In this document: piece after piece, positions 7,455-17,948 of the stretch
Numbering within the stretch: the stretch's first letter is position 1
Layout: every line of letters begins with the position of its first letter
NCBI GenBank assembly: GCA_031431335.1
Contig: JANPDG010000079.1
Coordinates: 1-29,141, forward strand
Direction: 5' to 3'
DNA length: 29,141 nt
DNA from: JAAFIP01 sp031431335
GTDB lineage: Bacteria > Pseudomonadota > Gammaproteobacteria > Burkholderiales > Burkholderiaceae_C
Program-made: the position numbers and the translations under genes
The notes under the pieces: generated by a model
Told to the model about the DNA's origin: nothing
The model's database searches: none
What the model saw: only the letters and a program-made list of their open reading frames with translations

Positions 7455-8654
7455 ATGACGACAAGCAAAGGACGGGTGGTGGTGGGTTTAAGCGGCGGGG
7501 TAGACTCTGCCGTGAGTGCCCACTTGCTTAAAGAACAAGGCTATGAGGTCATCGGCATTTTCATGAAAAACTGGGAAGATGACGACCGACCCGCAGGATC
7601 GGGTGACGACCGACTCGCAGGATCGGGTGACGACCGACTCGCAGGATCGGGTGACGACGACAGTGGTTACTGCACGAGCAATATCGACTTTGTAGATGCT
7701 GCTGCCGTGGCCGATGTGGTGGGTATTGAGATAGAGCACGTCAACTTTGCCGCCGACTACAAAGACCGCGTGTTCGCCGAGTTTGTGCGCGAATACGCCG
7801 CCGGGCGCACGCCCAATCCCGATATTTTGTGCAACGCCGAGATCAAGTTCAAGTCCTTCTTAGACCACGCCATGCGCCTAGGCGCAGAAAAAATCGCCAC
7901 CGGCCACTACGCCCGCGTGCGGCATAACGCGGGCACAGACAAGCATGAGCTGCTCAAAGGCTTAGACCCCGGCAAAGACCAAAGCTACTTTTTGCACCGT
8001 TTAAACCAAGCGCAACTTGCCAAAACACTGTTTCCTGTCGGCGAGCTGCACAAAACCGAAGTGCGCCGCATCGCCGAAGAAATAGGTCTGCCCAACGCCA
8101 AAAAGAAAGACTCCACGGGCATTTGCTTTATAGGCGAACGGCCATTTCGCGAGTTTTTAAACCGCTATATCCGCAAAGAGCCTGGCCCGATCAAGAACGA
8201 CAAAGGCCACACCATTGGCGAGCACGTGGGCCTGAGCTTTTACACGCTGGGCCAGCGCCAAGGCTTAGGGATTGGCGGTGTGAAAGAAAAGGGCGCTCAG
8301 CGCGGCAGCGGCGACCATTCGCCGTGGTTTGTGGCGCGCAAAGACATGGACCACAATATTCTCTGGGTGGTGCAAGGCCACGAACACCCGTGGCTGCTAT
8401 CGTCTGCGCTGCAGGCAGACGACGTGAGCTGGTGTGCAGGCACGGCTCCTGCATTAGGATCCTACGGCAGTAAATCGCGTTACCGCCAGTTGGACGCGCC
8501 TTGCCAGCTCAGTTACGACACAGCCGTGCAGACTCACTTTAGCCTCGACTTTCCCCAAGCCCAGTGGGCTGTCACGCCGGGGCAGTCAGCTGTGTTGTAT
8601 GACGGCGAAGTATGTTTAGGCGGCGGGGTGATCAGTGCTCGGACTGGTGTTTAG
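7455..8654 (+). CDS. mnmA: tRNA-specific 2-thiouridylase MnmA
   Basis: Cytoplasmic enzyme adding sulfur at C2 of wobble uridine 34 in Lys, Glu and Gln tRNAs, ATP-dependent, with sulfur relayed by IscS/Tus-type proteins. The 399 residues carry the PP-loop SGGVDS (13-18), GIFMKNWEDD, catalytic NPDILCNAE (C126), TGHYAR and DSTGICFIGER (C224). An in-frame three-unit repeat inserts residues 43-66; subtracting 24 puts the cysteines at 102 and 200, essentially the E. coli positions (102, 199), so the insert is a clean addition to an otherwise intact enzyme. A TTG at 7413 extends the frame upstream but adds MRPGAFFRSEIIPS, atypical for the family; the ATG at 7455 is preferred, although its ribosome-binding site is weak. 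Confidence 0.96.
   Translation: MTTSKGRVVVGLSGGVDSAVSAHLLKEQGYEVIGIFMKNWEDDDRPAGSGDDRLAGSGDDRLAGSGDDDSGYCTSNIDFVDAAAVADVVGIEIEHVNFAADYKDRVFAEFVREYAAGRTPNPDILCNAEIKFKSFLDHAMRLGAEKIATGHYARVRHNAGTDKHELLKGLDPGKDQSYFLHRLNQAQLAKTLFPVGELHKTEVRRIAEEIGLPNAKKKDSTGICFIGERPFREFLNRYIRKEPGPIKNDKGHTIGEHVGLSFYTLGQRQGLGIGGVKEKGAQRGSGDHSPWFVARKDMDHNILWVVQGHEHPWLLSSALQADDVSWCAGTAPALGSYGSKSRYRQLDAPCQLSYDTAVQTHFSLDFPQAQWAVTPGQSAVLYDGEVCLGGGVISARTGV
7581..7652 (+). repeat. Three 24-bp tandem repeats inside mnmA
   Basis: Units at 7581-7604, 7605-7628 and 7629-7652 differ by one base (GACGACCGACCCGCAGGATC versus GACGACCGACTCGCAGGATC, each followed by GGGT). They encode DDRPAGSG, DDRLAGSG, DDRLAGSG. Each unit keeps frame (8 codons). 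Unit 1 contains a small inverted repeat ACCCG-CAGGAT-CGGGT. Near-identity suggests recent expansion, with copy number likely variable. No further copy was found elsewhere in the window. Confidence 0.95.
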
Positions 8655-8928
8655 TTTGTGGCTCTGTTGGATTGATCTCTCGGTTAGGTTTTTAAGAGCC
8701 CGTGGCAACGCATTTGTTCGTTGTTTACCTTGGATGGGCAATGGGTCATGTCGCTGCATAAATTTACGAAATCAAGCGACTACTTCAGTAGTCATCTTGA
8801 GCGCCTACCCGCGCCTTTCTCCAATTTCTGCATCGACACGCGCCCATCGCTCACCCTGTCATATGGGTTTGTTTGAAGTCACGCGTGCGTTTGACAGGGC
8901 ACAAACCAAGTCATATTAACGCAGCATA
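8655..8928. other. Non-coding stretch between mnmA and repeat copy 3 with pairing arms
   Basis: No credible gene. A 94-codon frame (8635-8919) starts inside mnmA and has no recognisable features. Structure is visible: a perfect 6-bp hairpin GACTAC-TTCA-GTAGTC (8778-8793), and two interleaved inverted repeats, CCCTGTCA (8854-8861) with TGACAGGG (8892-8899) and GGTTTGT (8866-8872) with ACAAACC (8901-8907). Their order A-B-A'-B' is that of a pseudoknot. mnmA and oxyR converge here. No terminator T-run was found. Confidence 0.5.
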
Positions 8929-8996
8929 TTTTGGAAAGAAATAGAGCACTTTTCCGACGTAGATATTCAATAGTTTGCTATTAAATTAATAGTATT
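8929..8996 (-). repeat. Dispersed repeat copy 3, directly behind the oxyR stop
   Basis: Long form on the minus strand: CTATTAATTTAATAG arms, core ATAGCAAACTAT, ATCTACGTCGG, AAAAGTGC, CTTTCCAAAA. It begins about 6 bases after the oxyR stop codon (9003-9005) in oxyR transcription direction, so it would be the first part of the oxyR 3' UTR. Confidence 0.9.
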
Positions 8997-9002
8997 AAAA
9001 GA

Positions 9003-10067
9003 TCAGATACTCAATCGCTTCACGCCCTCTAGCGGACAAGCGTACACTGCGTTGCGAAGTGCGGCAATGGCTTCATAGCGCGTGAAGCTGCGTCGCCATG
9101 CGAGCACAACACGCCGCGTGGGTGCGTCGCCGCTAAATGGGATGTAGCGTACAAAAGTCTCTTCGCTGCTGGGCCTGGCCGGTATGGTTTTGACCGCTGC
9201 ATTTTTAGATTTTTTTGCATTAGTTACGCTTGTGGCCACAGCCTTGGCAGGCAGTTTTTTAGATGCATTGGCTTGTTCAATGGCCAATTTTGATCCCTCC
9301 AGCTCTGCGCGCGGTATCGACAGCAGAGGCACTACCGTCACGCCCATGCCTGCGGCCACCATGTGTTTGATCGTCTCTAGCGACGAGCCCTCAAAGCTTT
9401 TGCGAATGCCCTCGGCGTGGCCAGAAAAGCGCGCATATTCAGGGCACACTTCTAGCACATGGTCTCTAAAGCAGTGGCCGTTGCCCAGCAGCAGCATCGT
9501 TTCTAACTTTAGCTCTTCGGCGCTGATAGAACTGCGCAAGGCCAGTGGGTGGGTGCTGGGCACGGCCACCATGAACGGCTCGTCATACAGCGCGGCGGTA
9601 GCCAGCCCCGTGTCAGGAAAAGGCTCGGCCAATATGGCGCAGTCAATCTCGCCCGTGCGCAGCTGCTCGAGCAGGCGCACAGTAAAGTTTTCTTGCAGCA
9701 TCAGCGGCATTTGCGGCGTGCGTGCAATGGCCTGGCGCACCAGCGCGGGCAGCAAATAGGGCCCAATCGTGTAGATCACGCCGAGTGTCAGCGCGCCTGC
9801 CAGTGGGTCTTTGCCGCGTTTGGCTATTTCTCTGATGTTGGCCGCCTGCTCTAGCACCGACTGGGCTTGGCGCACAATCTCACCCCCCAGCGGCGTCACT
9901 GTCACCTCGTTGGCACTGCGCTCAAACAGTTTCACGTCCAGCTCTTCTTCGAGCTTTTTAATCGATACCGACAGCGTAGGCTGCGAGATAAAACACGCAT
10001 CCGCAGCACGGCCAAAATGCTTTTCGCGCGCTACGGCAACAATGTATTTGAGTTCGGTCAAGGTCAT
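9003..10067 (-). CDS. oxyR: LysR-family peroxide sensor OxyR
   Basis: Hydrogen-peroxide-sensing transcription factor of catalase, peroxidase and related genes. Residues 1-60 are the LysR winged helix (MTLTELKYIVAVAREKHFGR). The regulatory domain carries GHCFRDHVLEVC with C199 and C208, exactly the E. coli positions of the redox disulfide. At 354 residues it is about 45-50 longer than E. coli OxyR, mainly from a Lys/Ala/Ser-rich insert at about 264-303 (from QANASKKLPAKAV to PARPSSEE) just before the C-terminal FVRYIPF strand. It lies 28 bp downstream of recG on the same strand, so the two are probably co-transcribed. A GAG-containing weak ribosome site precedes the ATG. Confidence 0.95.
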   Translation of the reverse strand: MTLTELKYIVAVAREKHFGRAADACFISQPTLSVSIKKLEEELDVKLFERSANEVTVTPLGGEIVRQAQSVLEQAANIREIAKRGKDPLAGALTLGVIYTIGPYLLPALVRQAIARTPQMPLMLQENFTVRLLEQLRTGEIDCAILAEPFPDTGLATAALYDEPFMVAVPSTHPLALRSSISAEELKLETMLLLGNGHCFRDHVLEVCPEYARFSGHAEGIRKSFEGSSLETIKHMVAAGMGVTVVPLLSIPRAELEGSKLAIEQANASKKLPAKAVATSVTNAKKSKNAAVKTIPARPSSEETFVRYIPFSGDAPTRRVVLAWRRSFTRYEAIAALRNAVYACPLEGVKRLSI

Positions 10068-10095
10068 AAGCTCGATTGTCAGGGAAAAGTGAAAT

Positions 10096-12261
<2,166 letters not shown>

Positions 12262-12401
12262 AGAGTGATTGTGCTGCAAATGATGGAGATTACAGGCGCA
12301 GCTCTTACCGGCCGTACAAAAGCGTAAACCTCAATCAGCGAGCCAGTTAAAATCATGCCCTTACCAACCCTTGGCACGGATGCGTCCCATCCTCAAGCAC
12401 T

Positions 12402-13511
12402 ATGACCACTGCAACAGCCCAAGCGGCGCCTTCACACTGGGTCACCAGCGACTTTGACTTCGATCTCCCGCCCGCGCTGGTCGCCCAGCACCCCACCGCA
12501 GAGCGCACAGCCTCGCGATTGCTAGATGGCAGCCAAGCTTGGCCTATCGACCGCATCTTTCGCGATCTGCCTTCGCTGCTGCGGGCGGGCGACCTGCTGG
12601 TGTTCAACGACACCCAAGTGGTGAAAGCCCGCCTGTTTGGTGAAAAGTCTACTGGCGGCAAACTTGAGCTGCTGATCGAGCGCGTGGTGCAAGGCTGCGA
12701 GGTAGTGGCCCACATGAAGGTCAGCAAAAAACCGCGCTTGGGCGGCGTGCTGCACATGGTGGGCGGCTTTACTGCCACCCTCATTGGCCGCTGGCCCCAT
12801 GACGACGGCCCGCTGTTTCGCTTTGAGTTGTCTGATGACCCGTATGCGCTGATGGCGCAGCACGGTCACATGCCGCTGCCGCCGTATATCGAGCGGCACC
12901 AAAGCGGCGTGTCCACAGCTGCAGACCAGCTTGACGAAGCCGAGGACGCGCGGCGCTACCAAACCGTGTTTGCCAAACACCCCGGCGCAGTAGCCGCGCC
13001 TACAGCCGCGCTGCATTTTGACCAAGCCTTGCTCGATCAGCTGACAGCTCAAGGCGTGCATAGCGCCAGCGTCACTTTGCACGTAGGAGCTGGCACATTC
13101 CAGCCCGTCAAGGCGGACAATTTAGTCGATCACGTCATGCACTTTGAGCGATACAGCATCCCGAGTGCCACGCTGCAAGCTATTAGCGATTGCAAAGCAC
13201 GCGGTGGCAATGTCGTGGCCGTGGGCACCACCACAGTGCGCACGCTAGAGACCTGGGCCAAGACGGGCGAGGTGAGCGGTGACACCAATATTTTCATCAC
13301 GCCGGGTTTTGAGTTCAAAGTGGTCGACACACTGATTACTAATTTTCACTTGCCCAAAAGCACCCTGATGATGCTGGTCAGCGCCTTTGCAGGCTACGAG
13401 TACATCATGGCGCTGTACGCGCACGCTATCGCTCACGAATACCGATTTTTCAGCTATGGCGACAGCATGCTGCTACGCCGTGCGCCAACCCCCATTGCCT
13501 CACCGAAATAA
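12402..13511 (+). CDS. queA: S-adenosylmethionine:tRNA ribosyltransferase-isomerase QueA
   Basis: Converts 7-aminomethyl-7-deazaguanine at tRNA position 34 to epoxyqueuosine, transferring and isomerising the ribosyl group of S-adenosylmethionine. The 369-residue length fits the family. Hallmarks include FDFDLPPALVAQHP near the N-terminus, LLVFNDTQVVKARLFG, the GHMPLPPYI segment, HVGAGTFQPVKAD, and the C-terminal GFEFKVVDTLITNFHLPKST. The ATG at 12402 has no obvious Shine-Dalgarno. tgt begins 6 bp after its stop, so the two form a queuosine operon. Confidence 0.97.
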   Translation: MTTATAQAAPSHWVTSDFDFDLPPALVAQHPTAERTASRLLDGSQAWPIDRIFRDLPSLLRAGDLLVFNDTQVVKARLFGEKSTGGKLELLIERVVQGCEVVAHMKVSKKPRLGGVLHMVGGFTATLIGRWPHDDGPLFRFELSDDPYALMAQHGHMPLPPYIERHQSGVSTAADQLDEAEDARRYQTVFAKHPGAVAAPTAALHFDQALLDQLTAQGVHSASVTLHVGAGTFQPVKADNLVDHVMHFERYSIPSATLQAISDCKARGGNVVAVGTTTVRTLETWAKTGEVSGDTNIFITPGFEFKVVDTLITNFHLPKSTLMMLVSAFAGYEYIMALYAHAIAHEYRFFSYGDSMLLRRAPTPIASPK

Positions 13512-13517
13512 CCCACC

Positions 13518-14714
<1,197 letters not shown>

Positions 14715-14806
14715 TGTAGTCTGTCTTTGTCCCTCTGTTCCGTTGCAGCATGCTCTGGCGTGAGCCGTACAAAAGCTAAAACTGCTCACCGTCTTCAAGC
14801 AATCAC

Positions 14807-14872
14807 TTTTGGAAGAAAAATGAGCACTTTTCCGACGCAGATACTAAATAGTTAGCTATTATTTCAGTAGTA
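14807..14872 (-). repeat. Dispersed repeat copy 5, directly behind the zinc-ribbon gene
   Basis: Long form on the minus strand: core ATAGCTAACTAT, then ATCTGCGTCGG, AAAAGTGC, a T-run and CTTCCAAAA. It begins about 5 bases after the stop (14878-14880) of the leftward zinc-ribbon membrane protein gene and in the same direction. The 92 bases between the tgt stop and this copy show only a weak GTGAGC/GCTCAC inverted repeat. Confidence 0.9.
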
Positions 14873-14877
14873 AATGG

Positions 14878-15927
14878 TCATACGGAAGGCAAGAGCTTGG
14901 CTCCCGTACCGCATGCATGGCAAAACTTGGCGAATGCGCTTTTGCGGGTTTGGCAGCTTGTGCACTGGTCGTGCAGGCCGATGCCGCAGTGTGGGCAAAA
15001 GTCGATGGATTTGTCTTTCAAGTCGACCGCTCGCTCACAGCCCGGACACACGCTTTTTGACAGTCGAACCAGCGCCACATCGTAGCTCAGCTCTTCTCGG
15101 CGCTGCGCGTCGGGCATGAGCTCGGCGAGTTTTTGTTTTTCTAAATAGCGGTTAAGCGCCACGATCGCATAGCGCCCCACCAGCACCGTAATGCCAATGC
15201 CCACGATATAGCGCACATAGCCGCCGTAGCTGGGCATGTAGGGCACCAGCTCTACAAAAAACGCAAACAGCGCAAAGAAGATAAATCCCCACACAAAAGG
15301 CCAGTAAGTGCCCTTACGCTTTTTGACAAACAGCCAGCCCGCAATTGCCAGTAGCGGCAGCGTTAAAGCCAAGCGGTACAAAAACACCCGCAGCTCCACT
15401 TTGCGGCTGGCGTCGTCAAGCTGAGTTTGCGCTATGGTTTCTAGCTCTTGCAGTTTGAGCTGTTCGCGCTCTGCGCCTTGCCGCGCGTCCAGCGCTGCTT
15501 GCTGCTGCGCTTCGACTTTGATCTGCGCATCGCGCTCTGTGCGCTTGAGGCTGTCGAGCACGCGGGTGCGCGAGATGACTTCAGGGTCTTGGTCGCCGCG
15601 CTGGGTAGCACCGCGTGTGGCGATCCAGTTGTTAAAGGTTTCGCGGGCAGCGGCTGAGTCGGCTTGGGTCGATTGGAGTTTGAGTTGGGCTTGCTCAAGC
15701 GCGCTGTCAGCAGCGCTCTCGGCCTTGCCTGCGGCTTTGATACTGGCGCGCAGCGGATCAGCTTGGGTGCGATCAATAAAATCCTCAAGTTGCAGCTGCT
15801 TTTCTACACGCGGTAAGTCGCCTACGACAGTAGACCCCAAGCCTGTTAAAAATCCTGCAAACACCAAGGCCACTAGCCACAGCCCTCGTCGAAACCACTT
15901 CTCAGACAAACGCAGCGACTTACTCAT
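14878..15927 (-). CDS. Membrane protein with coiled coil and double zinc ribbon
   Basis: 349 residues, function unknown. Predicted layout: transmembrane helix at about 14-35; a long charged Gln/Glu/Ala-rich region at 40-178, probably coiled coil; three more transmembrane helices at about 181-201, 209-228 and 238-258; and a C-terminal cytoplasmic zinc-ribbon pair with cysteines at 294/297, 311/314, 322/325 and 336/339. Similar proteins in Comamonadaceae are sometimes labelled serine endopeptidase, but I see no protease motif and do not support that. A strong AAAGGAG precedes the ATG. It is last in a tight leftward run (gap 39 bp to the DUF2145 gene), and its stop is followed at once by repeat copy 5. 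Confidence 0.85.
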   Translation of the reverse strand: MSKSLRLSEKWFRRGLWLVALVFAGFLTGLGSTVVGDLPRVEKQLQLEDFIDRTQADPLRASIKAAGKAESAADSALEQAQLKLQSTQADSAAARETFNNWIATRGATQRGDQDPEVISRTRVLDSLKRTERDAQIKVEAQQQAALDARQGAEREQLKLQELETIAQTQLDDASRKVELRVFLYRLALTLPLLAIAGWLFVKKRKGTYWPFVWGFIFFALFAFFVELVPYMPSYGGYVRYIVGIGITVLVGRYAIVALNRYLEKQKLAELMPDAQRREELSYDVALVRLSKSVCPGCERAVDLKDKSIDFCPHCGIGLHDQCTSCQTRKSAFAKFCHACGTGAKLLPSV

Positions 15928-15966
15928 GACAAACTCCTTTTGTTATAGATATTGAAATTGAACTGA

Positions 15967-16797
15967 CTACAAACGCAGCGCCACGGGCGCTGTGCCCAAC
16001 GAGGCGCGCTGCATCCATGTAAACACGGAGTCCACTGTGGCGGTCTCGATGCGGTCTGAGAATCTTTTCTCATTTGGGTGATCGTCAAAGGCGACGTTGG
16101 CCGCAGTGATGCGGCCACCCAGGCGCGTGAGCGCGCCAATTTTGAGCGTTGTAGGCTCATAGCCTTTGGTGCGCAGCCACGCTTGGGCGCACATGCGAGA
16201 CGCATTTACCGTTGTTTCGCGGCTGCAGGTGCCATCCATTGCTGCGGCAATGGTCTCTATGGCCCATTGGTTGCTCTGCTGGTATTTTTGCGCCCATGGA
16301 TAGCTCAGCATACTGTAAGGCTTGGCGTGCATTGCTGTGGTGCGGCTGGTATCTAACAAGCTAGCGTGCACTTTGTCTTGCACTTCGCGCGTGGGCACTG
16401 ACCACGCTGCCTCAAACCTAAATAAATCGTCTAAAAAAAACTCGCCCAGACCTTGTCGGTACACCGAGGCTTCTGCCGTACCGCAGGTATTGAGCTTATG
16501 CGCTACCAGCCAGCGGCCGTCTTGCGCTTTGTAGGCCAAGCCGAGGTGCGAATAGCGCAGCCCATATTTGCTCAGGTCTTGCCCCGCGCGGGCCAGCACC
16601 ACCACTTTGGTACCGTTTTTGGCATGCTCGGCGTCCAAGGCTTTGAGGGTGCGCTCGGCCAGCGTCATGCCTTTTTCAATCATTTGCGGCGCGGGCGGCT
16701 TGGCGGCATCGCAGGAGCGGCCCGCCAGTGCAGTGTTGCAGACCAGCGCAAAAGCTAGCGCTGCAGAGGCGCGCGCTGCATAAACTGTGGCGTACAT
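15967..16797 (-). CDS. DUF2145 family exported protein
   Basis: 276 residues with an N-terminal signal peptide (about 1-25, ending ALAGRS). The body matches what I recall of DUF2145: YSHLGLAYK (H84), WLVAHKLNTCG (C105), SVYRQGLGEFFLDDLF, and PYSMLSYPWAQKYQQSNQW before a helical segment. The SHLGL turn recalls the histidine motif of circularly permuted papain-like (YiiX/NlpC-P60-type) hydrolases. However, the position where those have the nucleophilic Cys reads SNQW here, so hydrolase activity is uncertain. It probably acts in the periplasm. Gaps of 10 bp upstream and 39 bp downstream imply co-transcription with both neighbours. Confidence 0.82.
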   Translation of the reverse strand: MYATVYAARASAALAFALVCNTALAGRSCDAAKPPAPQMIEKGMTLAERTLKALDAEHAKNGTKVVVLARAGQDLSKYGLRYSHLGLAYKAQDGRWLVAHKLNTCGTAEASVYRQGLGEFFLDDLFRFEAAWSVPTREVQDKVHASLLDTSRTTAMHAKPYSMLSYPWAQKYQQSNQWAIETIAAAMDGTCSRETTVNASRMCAQAWLRTKGYEPTTLKIGALTRLGGRITAANVAFDDHPNEKRFSDRIETATVDSVFTWMQRASLGTAPVALRL

Positions 16798-16807
16798 GGT
16801 GAGCCCC

Positions 16808-17296
16808 TTACTTTGTTAGGCGTTCGTTGTGCAGCAGTGCACGGCCCAGCTCGTTGGGAATAAAAGCAATCGCTTCACCCACTGCAGACAAAATCACGCC
16901 TGCGCCAATCACGCTGACTGTAACCACGCTGCCTGCCACCATCGACGCGCCACCCACAGCTTTGCCTGTGAGCTCTACGCTGGCGCGTGCGCCGTCAGAC
17001 GCGCGCTCCAAGACATACACCGTACCGCGTGCAGTGCTCTCTATGGTTTTTACCACCAGCACCGCGCCAGCCGTTGATAACACCACTGGTACGGCAACCA
17101 CTGCACCCGCTGCAGCGCTGGCACCTGCACCGACCACTACCACTGAGGCTATAGGCAAGGCAGACAGTACCAAAGATGCTTCGCTTTGAGCGAAAACTTT
17201 GGGGCTGTGCATAGCCAGTAGCAACGCTGTACCCGCTGCCAATAAAGCCATAGTAGATTTTCGCAGCAGGTGGGTTGTGAGAGTCGTCGATTTCAT
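16808..17296 (-). CDS. Ala/Gly/Val-rich exported protein of unknown function
   Basis: 162 residues. A cleavable signal peptide is likely (1-36, ending KVFA before QSEAS). The mature part is very rich in Ala, Val, Gly and Ser with long uncharged stretches (about 44-82 and 110-140) that could be membrane segments, and a charged central part with VYVLERASDGARASVEL. No known domain recognised. A clear AAGGAG lies upstream of the ATG. Only 10 bp separate it from the DUF2145 gene, so they are likely translated from one mRNA. Confidence 0.75.
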   Translation of the reverse strand: MKSTTLTTHLLRKSTMALLAAGTALLLAMHSPKVFAQSEASLVLSALPIASVVVVGAGASAAAGAVVAVPVVLSTAGAVLVVKTIESTARGTVYVLERASDGARASVELTGKAVGGASMVAGSVVTVSVIGAGVILSAVGEAIAFIPNELGRALLHNERLTK

Positions 17297-17370
17297 AGTT
17301 CACTCCTTAGGTGTGAATACAAGTGCAAGTACAAGTGAAAGTGCGGGGCCGTGGTCAGAGCAGTGCAGTT

Positions 17371-17835
17371 TTATTGCTGTTCAGAGGCCATTTCGCGGCG
17401 TGCTTCAGAGCGTGCATTGAGGCGTGTCTCTGCAAGGTCAGCTTCGTGCTTATCGCGCAGTGTTTTGGCTAAAGTGAATGTCGTTGTGATCAGATACAAC
17501 CAGCTGACCAACAAAAAGGCTTTGTAGGTGTCATTTAAATTCATGCGCCACAGGCCCCAGGCGGTCAAGGTCATGGCAATGAAAAACGCTACATACACGA
17601 CCATGCGCCACATGGGGGTGTCGACGGTTTTGTATTGGTTATCGCGGATAAATTTGGCCAAAAAGAAAGCCGTAGACAAGCAAAAGATATAGCCCATCAC
17701 CATGAACGCACGGTCGAGATCTTGACCAGGCAAATAGGCCAAGCCTGTGGCGCACAGGAAAATGGCGATGCCAAAAGAAATCCACACTTGGGCGACCCAA
17801 GCTTTAGTGTCGCGTTGAATGATAGGTTGTTGCAT
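17371..17835 (-). CDS. YiaA/YiaB-like inner membrane protein
   Basis: From the ATG at 17835 (MQQPIIQRDTKAWVAQVWIS) the protein has 154 residues; an upstream ATG at 17883 would add 16 atypical residues. Two repeats of a two-helix unit are visible: helices at about 16-34 and 44-62, then about 75-95 and 102-122. Each second helix ends in a similar signature (FFLAKFIRDNQ and FTLAKTLRDKH), characteristic of the YiaA/B two-helix domain. The tail is charged and helical. Function is unknown; E. coli members are stress-associated inner-membrane proteins. The gap to the next leftward gene is 74 bp. Confidence 0.85.
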   Translation of the reverse strand: MQQPIIQRDTKAWVAQVWISFGIAIFLCATGLAYLPGQDLDRAFMVMGYIFCLSTAFFLAKFIRDNQYKTVDTPMWRMVVYVAFFIAMTLTAWGLWRMNLNDTYKAFLLVSWLYLITTTFTLAKTLRDKHEADLAETRLNARSEARREMASEQQ

Positions 17836-17948
17836 ATTTTGCTTTCTGTTGTTGAGATGAATCGTAGTATCTGGCTTTTTCACGCACTGGCTAGGCAGAT
17901 ATGCATAGTGGCAGTGCGCGCCGCGCAGGGTACTGCTTGGCAGTACTT

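Noticed and set aside
7581..7652. CRISPR-like repeats
   Set aside because: Units are head-to-tail without spacers and in frame within mnmA; a minisatellite, not an array.
8635..8919. 94-codon plus-strand frame after mnmA
   Set aside because: Starts inside mnmA, lacks any family signature or ribosome site, and covers a region full of inverted repeats.
14878..15927. Serine endopeptidase annotation for the zinc-ribbon protein
   Set aside because: No catalytic serine motif is visible; the protein is mainly coiled coil, membrane helices and zinc ribbons.
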